From the NCBI RefSeq assembly GCF_000620045.1, contig NZ_JHVH01000003.1:248001-312000 (forward strand): DNA of 64,000 bases. Direction: 5' to 3'. Positions 1 to 8,091 of the stretch are shown piece by piece. Every line of letters begins with the position of its first letter. The stretch's first letter is position 1. Under the pieces are notes generated by a model, which saw only the letters and a list, made by a program, of their open reading frames with translations, was not told where the DNA came from and searched no databases. The DNA is from Halomonas halodenitrificans DSM 735 (GTDB lineage: Bacteria > Pseudomonadota > Gammaproteobacteria > Pseudomonadales > Halomonadaceae). The position numbers and the translations under genes are program-made.

Positions 1-1862
1 ACCAGCAGGACAACCTGCGCAAGATGCTGGTCAACATGATCGATGACGTCCGGGTGGCACTGATCAAGATTGCCGAGCGTACCTGCGCGCTGCGCCAGGT
101 CAGGGAGGCACCCCGGGAAAAGCAGCAGCGCGTGGCCCGGGAGGTGTTCGACATCTATGCGCCTCTGGCCCACCGGCTGGGCATTGGCCACCTCAAGTGG
201 GAGCTGGAGGATCTCTCCTTTCGTTATCTGCAGGAGGACGACTACAAGACCATCGCGCGTCAGCTGGCCGAGAAACGCCTGGATCGAGATCGTTATATCA
301 GTGAAATCGTCGATACCCTCAGGGGCCTGCTCGGGGCCCAGGGTATCCATCGGTATGACGTCGATGGCCGAGCCAAGCACATTTACTCGATCTGGCGAAA
401 GATGAAGCGCAAGCACATCGATTTCTCCCAGGTCCACGACATCCGCGCGGTGCGCATCCTGGTGCCCGAAGTGGCCGACTGCTACACCGTGCTGGGCCTG
501 GTGCACTCGCGTTGGCATCACGTCCCCCTCGAGTTCGATGACTATATCGCCAATCCCAAGAAGAATGGCTATCAGTCGTTGCATACCGCGGTGTTCGGCC
601 CCGAGAACAAGGTCGTGGAGATCCAGATCCGCACCTTTGCCATGCACGAAGAGGCCGAGCTCGGGGTCTGTGCCCACTGGCGCTACAAGGGACACGACAC
701 CCAGGCCAAGAGCACCGGCTACGAAGACAAGATCGCCTGGCTGCGTCAGGTGCTCGAATGGCAGGAGGAGGTCGGCGACCTTGGCGATCTCAGTGAGGGG
801 CTCAACAGCGATGTGGCGCCGGATCGTATCTACGTCTTCACCCCCGATGGTCATATCATCGACCTGCCGCGTGTCGCGACCCCCATCGACTTCGCCTATC
901 GGGTACACACCGAGGTAGGCCACCGCTGCCGGGGGGCCAAGGTCAACGGCCGCATCGTGCCGCTTACCTATGCCTTGAAGACCGGCCAGCAGGTGGAAAT
1001 TCTTACCGCCAGCAAGGGCGGGCCGAGTCGCGACTGGCTCAACCCCAGCCTGGCCTATGTGCGTACCTCGCGTGCCCGCGCTAAGATCCAGGCCTGGTTC
1101 AAGTATCAGGCTCGCGACCAGAATATCGAGGAGGGGCGTGCCCTGTTCGAACGCGAAATGAAGCGCCTCGACCTCGAGGACATGGATCTCCACACCCTGG
1201 CGCGCAAGGTCAATTACCCGACTCCCGAGGACATGTACGCGGCGCTGGGGGCGGGGGATCTGCGCATCGGCCAGGTATTGAACCAGGCCCAGCAGCTGTT
1301 CGGCGAGAATGACGACCAGGAGCAGCTCGAGCGCCTGCTGGCCAAGCCGAGGCGCACGCCGAGCAAGGGCGGGGCGAGTGATATCACCGTGCTGGGCGTG
1401 GGGAACCTCAAGACCGGCATGGCCAACTGCTGTCATCCGGTGCCGGGGGAGTCCATCGTCGGCTTTATTACCCAGGGCCGTGGGGTGACGGTCCACCGCG
1501 AGGACTGCCCCAATATCCTGCAGCTGCAGGTGGACGAGCCCCAGCGCATCATCGCGGTGGAGTGGGGCGAGCGTGCCCTCACCCAGTATCCGGTCAATAT
1601 CGAGGTGGAGGCCTGGGATCGCTCCGGCCTGCTGCGCGACGTCACCGGGGTGCTGGGCAACGAGAAGGTCAATGTGCTGTCGGTGAATACGTTGACCGAT
1701 ACCGATGACGGCATCGCACGGCTGACCATTACCGTGGAGGTGGATGGCCTGGAGACCCTGGGCCGGCTCTTCTCCCGTATTCAGCAGCTGTCCAACGTCA
1801 TCGAGGTGCGTCGTCTGCGCAGCGGCAGAAAGTCCAGTAAACGCCGGGAGAGGAAATCATGA
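1..1862 (+). CDS. relA: RelA, (p)ppGpp synthetase, 5' end outside the window
   Basis: The ribosome-associated alarmone synthetase makes (p)ppGpp from ATP and GTP/GDP during amino-acid starvation. The frame is open from base 3, so the start codon lies upstream; about 619 residues of a family of roughly 740 are visible. Numbering from the Met at 24, the synthetase domain follows an RAKHIYSIWRKM stretch near residues 115-127 and includes NPKKNGYQSLHT and VVEIQIRTFAMHEEAE. A TGS domain (RIYVFTPDG to GQQVEILT) follows, then a region with MANCCHPVPGE and a C-terminal ACT domain (about 530-600). The hydrolase domain is mostly outside the window. RelA is preferred over SpoT because mazG follows directly. 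The stop overlaps the mazG start (ATGA), which suggests co-transcription and translational coupling. Confidence 0.93.
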   Translation, partial: QQDNLRKMLVNMIDDVRVALIKIAERTCALRQVREAPREKQQRVAREVFDIYAPLAHRLGIGHLKWELEDLSFRYLQEDDYKTIARQLAEKRLDRDRYISEIVDTLRGLLGAQGIHRYDVDGRAKHIYSIWRKMKRKHIDFSQVHDIRAVRILVPEVADCYTVLGLVHSRWHHVPLEFDDYIANPKKNGYQSLHTAVFGPENKVVEIQIRTFAMHEEAELGVCAHWRYKGHDTQAKSTGYEDKIAWLRQVLEWQEEVGDLGDLSEGLNSDVAPDRIYVFTPDGHIIDLPRVATPIDFAYRVHTEVGHRCRGAKVNGRIVPLTYALKTGQQVEILTASKGGPSRDWLNPSLAYVRTSRARAKIQAWFKYQARDQNIEEGRALFEREMKRLDLEDMDLHTLARKVNYPTPEDMYAALGAGDLRIGQVLNQAQQLFGENDDQEQLERLLAKPRRTPSKGGASDITVLGVGNLKTGMANCCHPVPGESIVGFITQGRGVTVHREDCPNILQLQVDEPQRIIAVEWGERALTQYPVNIEVEAWDRSGLLRDVTGVLGNEKVNVLSVNTLTDTDDGIARLTITVEVDGLETLGRLFSRIQQLSNVIEVRRLRSGRKSSKRRERKS

Positions 1863-2791
1863 GCCAGCGCCAGCATACCCTGGACGATCTGCTGACCCTG
1901 ATGGCGGTGCTTCGCGATCCCGAACAGGGGTGCCCCTGGGATATCAAGCAGGACTGGGACTCCATCGTGCCGCACACCCTGGAAGAGGCCTATGAAGTTG
2001 CCGACGCCATCGAGCGCCGGGCCTGGGACGAACTGCCCGGTGAGCTGGGCGACCTGCTCTTCCAGGTGGTCTACTATGCTCAGTTCGGCCATGAGGAAGA
2101 GCGCTTCGATTTCCATGACGTGGTCGACACCCTGACCGCCAAGATGCTGCGTCGCCACCCGCATGTGTTTCCCGACGGCAGCCTGAGTTCGCGGCGAACA
2201 CTTGGCGAGAGTGCCGAGGCTCGGGGACTCGAGGATATCAAGGGGCGCTGGGAGGCACTCAAGGCCGAGGAGCGTGCCGAGAGGTCCCGTGATACGCTCG
2301 AGGTGTCTGCTGCCTCGGTGCTCGATGGCGCCGCGGCGTCGGTTCTGGATGGCGCCGCGGCGTCGGTTCTGGATGATGTGCCGCGCACGCTGCCGGCGCT
2401 GTCGCGGGCCGCAAAACTCTCCAGGCGGGCCGCCCGCGAGGGTTTCGATTGGCCCGATTCTCGCGAGGTGATTGCCAAGATCCGCGAGGAGCTCGACGAG
2501 GTGGAGGAGGCGCTGGCCGAAGGCGACGCTGACCATGCCGCCGAGGAGGTGGGGGACCTGCTGTTTGCGGTCACCAATCTCGCTCGCAGCCTCAAGGCCG
2601 ATCCCGAGCAGTGCCTGAGGGCGACCAATGCCAAGTTCGAGCGTCGCTTTCGTCATGTAGAAACGGCCTTGACGGCAGCCGGGTCCAGCCCCGCCGCCGC
2701 CGACCTGGCGACCATGGAGCGCCACTGGCAGGCCGCCAAACGCGAAGAACGCCGTGAAATTGCCACATCTTTCGGAGATAGCCGGCCATGA
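1859..2791 (+). CDS. mazG: MazG nucleoside triphosphate pyrophosphohydrolase
   Basis: MazG hydrolyses NTPs to NMP and pyrophosphate; in E. coli it lowers ppGpp, which fits its place directly after relA. Two MazG all-alpha domains are visible. The N-terminal one has LEEAYEVADAIE and ELGDLLFQVVYYAQ; the C-terminal one has IREELDEVEEALAEG and EEVGDLLFAVTNLARSL. At 310 aa it is longer than the roughly 260-aa E. coli protein. Much of the extra length lies in the interdomain linker, where a 24-bp tandem duplication encodes repeated ASVLDGAA units. It overlaps relA by 4 nt and ppc by 4 nt (both ATGA). Confidence 0.95.
   Translation: MSQRQHTLDDLLTLMAVLRDPEQGCPWDIKQDWDSIVPHTLEEAYEVADAIERRAWDELPGELGDLLFQVVYYAQFGHEEERFDFHDVVDTLTAKMLRRHPHVFPDGSLSSRRTLGESAEARGLEDIKGRWEALKAEERAERSRDTLEVSAASVLDGAAASVLDGAAASVLDDVPRTLPALSRAAKLSRRAAREGFDWPDSREVIAKIREELDEVEEALAEGDADHAAEEVGDLLFAVTNLARSLKADPEQCLRATNAKFERRFRHVETALTAAGSSPAAADLATMERHWQAAKREERREIATSFGDSRP
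2312..2377 (+). repeat. 24-bp in-frame tandem repeat in the mazG linker
   Basis: Two full 24-bp units (2312-2335 and 2336-2359) and 18 bases of a third (2360-2377) encode ASVLDGAA, ASVLDGAA and ASVLDD. Units 2 and 3 are identical over the shared length; unit 1 differs at a few positions. The period is a multiple of three, so the frame is kept. The repeat falls between the two MazG domains and probably tolerates copy-number change. Confidence 0.9.
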
Positions 2792-5436
2792 GCCACGATC
2801 TGCACGAATCCCTGCGCGACAACGTCCGTATCCTGGGGGACAGTCTGGGACGCACCATCGCCAATGACCTGGGCGATGACTTCGTTGACAGAATCGAGAC
2901 CATTCGCGACTTCGCCAAGCGTGGGCGCCAGGGCGATGAGCAGGCCCAGCGTGAGCTGATCGATTATCTGCGTGGGTTGCCCGACCAGGATTTATTACCG
3001 GTGACCCGTGCATTCAACCAGTTCCTCAATCTGGCCAATATCGCCGAGCAGCATTATCGCGCCCGCTTTCGTCGCGTCGAGGATTATCACCCGGGAACCC
3101 AACCGGTATTGTCCGAGTTGTTGGACCGAGCCCGTCGCGCCGGCAACTCGCCGCGCAAGCTGGTCGAGAGCCTGGCCGGCATGCGTGTCGAGTTGGTACT
3201 GACCGCCCACCCCACCGAGGTTATCCGGCGCACCCTGATTCAGAAATACGACGCGATCGATGACTGCCTGAGTGCTATCGAGTCGTCCGCGGACTATCCC
3301 GAGCGGGGTGTACGGGCCAAGGGTCGCCTCGAGGAACTGATCAGCCAGGCCTGGCATACCGACGAGATTCGCCACGAGCGTCCCTCGCCGGTGGATGAGG
3401 CCAAGTGGGGCTTTGCGGTCATCGAGAACTCGCTGTGGCAGGCGGTGCCTGACTTCCATCGTGACCTCGACAACCTGCTGCTGGATACGGCCGGTGAACG
3501 CCTGCCACTGGACGCCGCACCGATCAGCTTCGCGTCGTGGATGGGGGGCGATCGAGACGGCAACCCCAATGTGACCTCCCGAGTGACTCGTGAGGTGCTC
3601 CTGCTGGGGCGCTGGATGGCGGCGGATCTCTATCTGCGCGACCTGGAGCAGCTCAAGGCCGAGCTCTCCATGTGGCGGGCCAACAGTGCGCTCAAGGCCG
3701 AGGTCGGTGACGCCGCGGAACCTTATCGCGAACTGCTGCGCCAGCTGCTGGCGCGGGTCGAGGCTACCCGTGACTGGGCCAAGGCAAGCCTCGATGGCAA
3801 GCCTTACGGTGGCGGTCCGATCATCGAGAGTCGCGATCAACTCTACTCGCCCCTGCTCGCATGCTATCGCTCGCTGTGCGACGTGGGCCTGGATACCATC
3901 GCCAATGGCGCGCTGCTGGATACCCTGCGCCGGGTGGCGGTATTTGGCGTCACCCTGACCCAGCTTGATATCCGTCAGGAAGCCAGCCGCCATGTCCAGG
4001 TCATGGAGGAGCTCACCGACGGTCTGGGGCTCGGGCACTATTCCGACTGGAGCGAGGAGCAGCGACAGGAGTTTCTGCTCGAGGAGCTCGCCTCGCGGCG
4101 ACCGCTGATTCCCCGGCGCTGGGAGTGTTCTCCGGAGTCGCGGGAGGTGATCGATACCTTTCGGGTCATCGCCAGCGAGCCGCCGGAAGCGCTTGGCACC
4201 TACGTGATCTCCATGGCGGCGGAGCCCTCCGATGTTCTGGTCGTGGCGTTGCTGATGAAGGAGGTGGGGGGCGAGGTCAAGCTGCCCATCGCGCCGCTGT
4301 TCGAGACGCTGAATGACCTCGATCATGCCGGCGATGCGATCGACCGTCTTCTTGCGCTGCCCGGCTATCGTCGCCTGATCGGTGATCGTCAGGAGGTCAT
4401 GATCGGTTACTCCGATTCCGCCAAGGATGCCGGTCAGCTGGCGGCCGCCTGGGCCCAGTATCGCGCCCAGGAGAGCCTGGTGGCGGTGTGTCGGCGACAT
4501 GCCGTGGACCTGACCCTGTTCCATGGTCGCGGCGGCACCGTGGGGCGTGGCGGCGGTCCGGCCCATGCGGCCATCCTCTCTCAGCCGCCGGGCTCGGTGA
4601 ATGGCAGTCTCAGGGTGACCGAACAGGGCGAGATGATCCGCTTCAAGTTTGGCCAGCCGGAAATTGCCCTGCGCTCGATGGAGATCTACGCCTGTGCGGT
4701 CCTGGAAGCCAGTCTGCTGCCACCGCCCGACCCGGAACCCCAGTGGCGAGAGGAGATGGATCGCCTTGCCGGAATTGCCCATGACGCCTATGTGCGAGTG
4801 GTGCGAGAAGACCCTGATTTCGTGCCTTACTTCCGCGCGGTGACCCCGGAGGGTTCCCTGGGGCGGTTGCCGCTGGGGTCACGGCCTACCAAGCGGCGTC
4901 AGGACGGGGGGGTGGAGACCCTGCGTGCGATTCCCTGGATCTTCGCCTGGACCCAGGTTCGCCTGATGTTGCCGGCCTGGCTGGGCAGCGGCGAGGCCTT
5001 CGCGGCCCGTCTGGAAGAGAAAGGCGGCCGCGAGGTACTCCAGGAGATGCGGGACCGCTGGCCGTTCTTCGCCACCTATCTGGATATGCTGGAAATGCTG
5101 CTCTCCAAGGCGGATGTGGGCATTGCCACCTACTACGAGCATCGCCTGGTCGACGAGCCGAGTCTCAAGGCCCTGGGGCAGCGTCTGCGCGCGCGTTTCG
5201 AGCGCCTTGACGAGGTACTCCTGGAGGTCCTCGACCAGAAGGCGCTGCTGGAGAAAACGCCGTTGATTCATCAGGCGATTTCCGTGCGTAACCCCTATAT
5301 CGATCCGCTACATGGTCTCCAGGCGGAGCTCTTGCAGCGTAATCGTGATGCCGACGGCGCAATAAGCGCGGATCTTTCACGGGCGCTGATGGTCACCATG
5401 GCGGGCATCGCCGCGGGGCTCAGGAATACCGGCTGA
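2788..5436 (+). CDS. ppc: Phosphoenolpyruvate carboxylase
   Basis: PEP carboxylase adds bicarbonate to phosphoenolpyruvate to give oxaloacetate, refilling the TCA cycle. The 882-aa length matches the bacterial family. Signature stretches are in order: VLTAHPTEVIRR with the catalytic histidine, SWMGGDRDGNPNVT, YSDSAKDAG, and LFHGRGGTVGRGGGP. The C-terminus (MVTMAGIAAGLRNTG) is the typical ending. The start overlaps the mazG stop (ATGA), so relA, mazG and ppc look like one transcript. A hairpin-bearing intergenic repeat follows the stop. Confidence 0.97.
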   Translation: MSHDLHESLRDNVRILGDSLGRTIANDLGDDFVDRIETIRDFAKRGRQGDEQAQRELIDYLRGLPDQDLLPVTRAFNQFLNLANIAEQHYRARFRRVEDYHPGTQPVLSELLDRARRAGNSPRKLVESLAGMRVELVLTAHPTEVIRRTLIQKYDAIDDCLSAIESSADYPERGVRAKGRLEELISQAWHTDEIRHERPSPVDEAKWGFAVIENSLWQAVPDFHRDLDNLLLDTAGERLPLDAAPISFASWMGGDRDGNPNVTSRVTREVLLLGRWMAADLYLRDLEQLKAELSMWRANSALKAEVGDAAEPYRELLRQLLARVEATRDWAKASLDGKPYGGGPIIESRDQLYSPLLACYRSLCDVGLDTIANGALLDTLRRVAVFGVTLTQLDIRQEASRHVQVMEELTDGLGLGHYSDWSEEQRQEFLLEELASRRPLIPRRWECSPESREVIDTFRVIASEPPEALGTYVISMAAEPSDVLVVALLMKEVGGEVKLPIAPLFETLNDLDHAGDAIDRLLALPGYRRLIGDRQEVMIGYSDSAKDAGQLAAAWAQYRAQESLVAVCRRHAVDLTLFHGRGGTVGRGGGPAHAAILSQPPGSVNGSLRVTEQGEMIRFKFGQPEIALRSMEIYACAVLEASLLPPPDPEPQWREEMDRLAGIAHDAYVRVVREDPDFVPYFRAVTPEGSLGRLPLGSRPTKRRQDGGVETLRAIPWIFAWTQVRLMLPAWLGSGEAFAARLEEKGGREVLQEMRDRWPFFATYLDMLEMLLSKADVGIATYYEHRLVDEPSLKALGQRLRARFERLDEVLLEVLDQKALLEKTPLIHQAISVRNPYIDPLHGLQAELLQRNRDADGAISADLSRALMVTMAGIAAGLRNTG

Positions 5437-5481
5437 CCTGGCTTCGCCGGGAGCTGTAAGCTATAAGCTTTAAGCGATACG
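5437..5481 (+). repeat. Dispersed post-stop repeat, copy 1 (after ppc)
   Basis: Directly after the ppc stop comes a small hairpin (CCTGGC TTCG GCCGGG-like), then a purine/pyrimidine tract of the form GTAAGCTATAAGCTTTAAGCGATAC. The reverse complement of 48340-48436 has the same order: a CCCGGG...CCCGGG hairpin, then AAGCTTTAAGCCATACG. Both copies sit immediately downstream of a stop codon. The hairpin may act as a terminator or 3' stabiliser, but there is no clear U-tract. Confidence 0.5.
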
Positions 5482-5535
5482 AAAACCCTTGCCGAGAGTT
5501 TCGGTGGCGACATACTGGCTTACGGCCAGCCCGCA

Positions 5536-5616
5536 GGGGACAGTCCCCGGGCAAGCCGCCCCGGTTCGCCTTGGTGCACCTTGCTTGCGGTGTTCCCTCT
5601 GCAGGGGACTGTCCCC
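5536..5616. repeat. Inverted pair of GGGGACAGTCCCC elements
   Basis: GGGGACAGTCCCC at 5536-5548 and its reverse complement GGGGACTGTCCCC at 5604-5616, each flanked by GCAG...CCGGG-type bases, so the two arms are inverted relative to each other. They lie between ppc and the convergent outer-membrane protein gene. They belong to a repeat family found in many intergenic gaps here. Confidence 0.85.
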
Positions 5617-5624
5617 GGGTCCAG

Positions 5625-6233
5625 CTAGAAGGGAATATTGATGGAGGCGGTGAGTAGATTGAGGTGCGCCATATTGGGCGCATCATACTCCTCGAGTTCG
5701 AGGCGGCTGGTAAAGCTCGGAAACTGCAGGCGGGCGCCGAAGCCTTGAACCCGGGTGGTGCCGGCTTCCTCGATGTCGCCGCGGGGAATCACGGCATCGC
5801 CTTCCCAACTGACCATCCCGGACTTGGCATAGACGCCGAAGTGGCCCATGCGCACGCCGGCCACCAGGCTTCCGCCCAGGCTGACGGTGTTGACCAGCAG
5901 CGACTGATCTTCGGGCCGCGTCGGCACCTCGTCACTTTCCTGGTAGCTGAATTCGGCGCCGAGATCCAGGTTGGGGAGCCGGAAGGGGTTGTAGCCGGCA
6001 ATCAGTCGAAAGCCGGAGGTGTAGCCGTCGGGGCTCTCGACGTCCCGGCCATCGAGGGTAATACCGTTATCCAGGCGAATGACATCTTCCGGCTGACCAG
6101 CATAGGCGGGGCTTTGCCGACTGGTCTGCCGGGTGAGCTCCTCGGCAATGCCGCCCTCATTGGCGTTGGCGCCAAGGGGCGCCGTGAGGGCCAGACCGGT
6201 GAGCAGCGAGGCGATGATGTGACGGGATGTCAT
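5625..6233 (-). CDS. Outer-membrane beta-barrel protein, putative
   Basis: A 202-aa protein with an N-terminal signal peptide (MTSRHIIASLLTGLALTAPL, probable cleavage near ANA) and a mature part with alternating hydrophobic/polar strands. It ends in an aromatic residue (ASINIPF), as outer-membrane barrels do. Strand-like stretches include FRLIAGYNPF, LDLGAEFSYQ, LGGSLVAGVRMG and FGVYAKSGMVSW, which suggests a small 8-stranded barrel of the OmpA-like/porin-like type. The Met at 6233 is chosen over a Met at 6410 because it starts the signal peptide and follows AGGGA. The specific family and function are not recognised. Confidence 0.7.
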   Translation of the reverse strand: MTSRHIIASLLTGLALTAPLGANANEGGIAEELTRQTSRQSPAYAGQPEDVIRLDNGITLDGRDVESPDGYTSGFRLIAGYNPFRLPNLDLGAEFSYQESDEVPTRPEDQSLLVNTVSLGGSLVAGVRMGHFGVYAKSGMVSWEGDAVIPRGDIEEAGTTRVQGFGARLQFPSFTSRLELEEYDAPNMAHLNLLTASINIPF

Positions 6234-6357
6234 TTTTCCCTGACCTTGCACCATGACCTGACCCAGGAGGGCCAGATCGTAGAGCGAGTAGCGATGAGAT
6301 GCCTCTAGGCTAGCAAGCCCACTCCCGGTTCGCCAGCCATTTGGTCCCAAGGCCTCA

Positions 6358-6435
6358 GGGACAGTCCCCGACTCGGCCATCAGGCCGGTCGTCATGCATG
6401 CCGCCAGCATCGGTGAGACGGCGGGGGACTGTCCC
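6358..6435. repeat. Inverted pair of GGGACAGTCCCC elements
   Basis: GGGACAGTCCCC at 6358-6369 and GGGGACTGTCCC at 6424-6435 form an inverted pair around about 54 bases. It resembles the 5536-5616 pair on the other side of the outer-membrane protein gene, so that gene is bracketed by two such pairs. Confidence 0.75.
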
Positions 6436-6466
6436 TTCGCTGCGGAGGGGCCCGATACCTACCCGA

Positions 6467-6504
6467 AAAGCCCCGCCCTGCAGTCATGTGCGGGGCGGGG
6501 CTTT
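6467..6504 (-). terminator. Rho-independent terminator of the small secreted protein gene
   Basis: A perfect 12-bp stem, AAAGCCCCGCCC (6467-6478) with GGGCGGGGCTTT (6493-6504). Read leftward it ends in CTTTT. It lies about 100 nt downstream of the leftward gene ending at 6608. Confidence 0.75.
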
Positions 6505-6516
6505 CCTGGCGATTCA

Positions 6517-6564
6517 GCACCTTTTCGGTTCGGCGCCTTTCCAGTTTAGAGCCTTTTCGGTTCA
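6517..6564. repeat. 16-bp tandem repeat, three units
   Basis: Three adjacent 16-mers, GCACCTTTTCGGTTCG, GCGCCTTTCCAGTTTA and GAGCCTTTTCGGTTCA, share CCTTTYC(G/A)GTT. They lie just downstream of the small secreted protein gene, in the gap before its terminator. No function is evident. Confidence 0.65.
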
Positions 6565-6607
6565 GGGCTGGACGCGCCGATTATCATGTGCGGCTAGCGG
6601 AGGTCAC

Positions 6608-6895
6608 TCACCAGTCGGACGGCCGCCCGGTGCTGGCAGCGTTGTGGTCGGTCTCGGGCAGCTGGGTTTCATGCTGGTTGTTTTGTATCAGGGCAAAGGT
6701 GGTCTCGGTCATGGCCGCGCTGTGACCGAAAACATTCGCCGCATCAACGCCGGCCTTGACGTGCTGAGACGTCGGTGCGGTACCGGCAAGCGGTTCCTGA
6801 ATGTTCTGGTTGGTTTGTTGCACGATCACGCTGGCGCTGGCGGCAACGGGAAGTGTGGCGGCAATAACGAGTGAGAAAAGCAGTGATTTCTTCAT
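6608..6895 (-). CDS. Small secreted protein of unknown function
   Basis: This 95-aa protein begins with a clear signal peptide (MKKSLLFSLVIAATLPVAAS, cleavage near ASA-SV). The mature part is short, polar and rich in Q, N, T and A (VQQTNQNIQEPLAG), with no cysteine. The Met at 6895 is chosen because the signal peptide starts there; the frame stays open further upstream without a sensible N-terminus. It is probably a periplasmic or exported protein. No family is recognised. Confidence 0.6.
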   Translation of the reverse strand: MKKSLLFSLVIAATLPVAASASVIVQQTNQNIQEPLAGTAPTSQHVKAGVDAANVFGHSAAMTETTFALIQNNQHETQLPETDHNAASTGRPSDW

Positions 6896-7019
6896 GGTAC
6901 GTGGCTCCATAGTGGTAAGGGGCCGGGCGTCCTTAATAACGCTGCCCCGTGTGGATGGCCACATGATGCGCCCGTGTCCGTGCCGTGACGAATCGAACGT
7001 CGCAAAGGTTATTATCACG

Positions 7020-7946
7020 CTAATTAATTGGTTTGAGACTCTGTGGGTCGCCGATGAATTCTTCGATGCGCGTGCGCAGCCAGCGCTCTGCCGGGTCGTT
7101 ATCCTGGGCACCGCGCCACGCCATGGACAGGTCGAAGGACGGGCCGGAAAACGGCAGCGCATTGGCGTGCAGTCGGCCGCTGGCGGTCAGCCCCTCGATG
7201 ACGTAGTCGGGGACGGTAGCGATGATATCGGTATCGGCAAGCAGCGTGCCCAACCCGTTGAACTGCGGTACGGCCAGGACGACGCGGCGTCGGTAACCCA
7301 AGGCTTCCAGCGAGTTGTCCACATAGCCGTCGAGGTCGCCGGCGAAGGACACCAGGGCGTGGGGGCGCGAGCAGTATTCCTCCAGCGTCATCGGCGCCGG
7401 CGCGTCATCGGCGCGTAACACCTGGGGCCAGCTGCGGCGCAGCGGCTTGCACTTGGCATTGGCCGGCAGGTCAGAGACGTAGCTGACGCCCACGGAAATA
7501 TCACCGGCGTTCAACAGCTCCGGCATGAGCAAGTAGTTGGTGCGGCGAACCACCAGCACCACGTTGGGGGCTTCGCGGCGCAGCTGGCGCAGCAGGGCCG
7601 GCAGCAGCGCAAATTCCACGTCGTCGGACAGGCCGATGCGGAAGACGGCGTCGCTGGTGGCCGGGTCGAAGTCACTGGTGGTGCTCAGCGCGGCGGAAAT
7701 GGAGTCCAGGGCCGGGGCCAGATGCTTGAAGATGTCTTCGGCCCGGGCGGTGGGTTCCATGTGCCGGCCGGTGCGGATAAACAGTGGATCATCGAACAGC
7801 GTGCGCAGCCGAGAGAGCGCCGCGCTAATGGCGGGCTGGCCGAGGAACAGCTTTTCCGCCGCTCGCGTGACGCTGCGCTCGTGCATCATCGTTTCAAAGA
7901 CGATCAATAGATGAAAATCCACGCGGCGCAGGTCGGTACGGTTCAA
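7020..7946 (-). CDS. LysR-family transcriptional regulator (NodD/NahR-like)
   Basis: A winged-helix activator/repressor with an N-terminal HTH (VDFHLLIVFETMMHERSVTRAAEKLFLGQPAISAALSRLR) and a LysR substrate-binding domain (about residues 90-300). The TTG at 7946 is preferred as the start (308 aa). It is preceded by GAGGA seven bases upstream and gives the usual NodD-type N-terminus (NRTDLRRVDFHLL). The in-frame ATGs at 7988 and 8021 fall at or inside a repeat array and would add an unusual extension. The target and inducer cannot be read from the sequence. Confidence 0.85.
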   Translation of the reverse strand: MNRTDLRRVDFHLLIVFETMMHERSVTRAAEKLFLGQPAISAALSRLRTLFDDPLFIRTGRHMEPTARAEDIFKHLAPALDSISAALSTTSDFDPATSDAVFRIGLSDDVEFALLPALLRQLRREAPNVVLVVRRTNYLLMPELLNAGDISVGVSYVSDLPANAKCKPLRRSWPQVLRADDAPAPMTLEEYCSRPHALVSFAGDLDGYVDNSLEALGYRRRVVLAVPQFNGLGTLLADTDIIATVPDYVIEGLTASGRLHANALPFSGPSFDLSMAWRGAQDNDPAERWLRTRIEEFIGDPQSLKPIN

Positions 7947-8000
7947 GTGGCTATCCTCGGATATACGGTGTCGCAGGGCGCGTATCATAGCACTCGCCCA

Positions 8001-8080
8001 CCCCTCGGGGTCAGACCCCACCCCTTGGGGTCAGACCCCGCCCCTTGGGGTCAGACCCCCGCCTCTTGGAGTCATCTCCG
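8001..8080. repeat. Tandem array of GGGGTCAGACCCC, 20-bp period
   Basis: Three exact copies of GGGGTCAGACCCC at 8007, 8027 and 8047, spaced exactly 20 bp. A decayed fourth copy (GGAGTCATCTCC) lies at about 8068. Linkers are CCCCTT or similar. The array lies between panE and the leftward lysR gene, and open frames read into it from lysR. Confidence 0.9.
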
Positions 8081-8091
8081 GCGTCGGGGCA

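Noticed and set aside
2995..4782. A 595-codon open frame opposite ppc
   Set aside because: Antisense shadow of ppc: no RBS or domain, and composition typical of a reversed high-GC gene.
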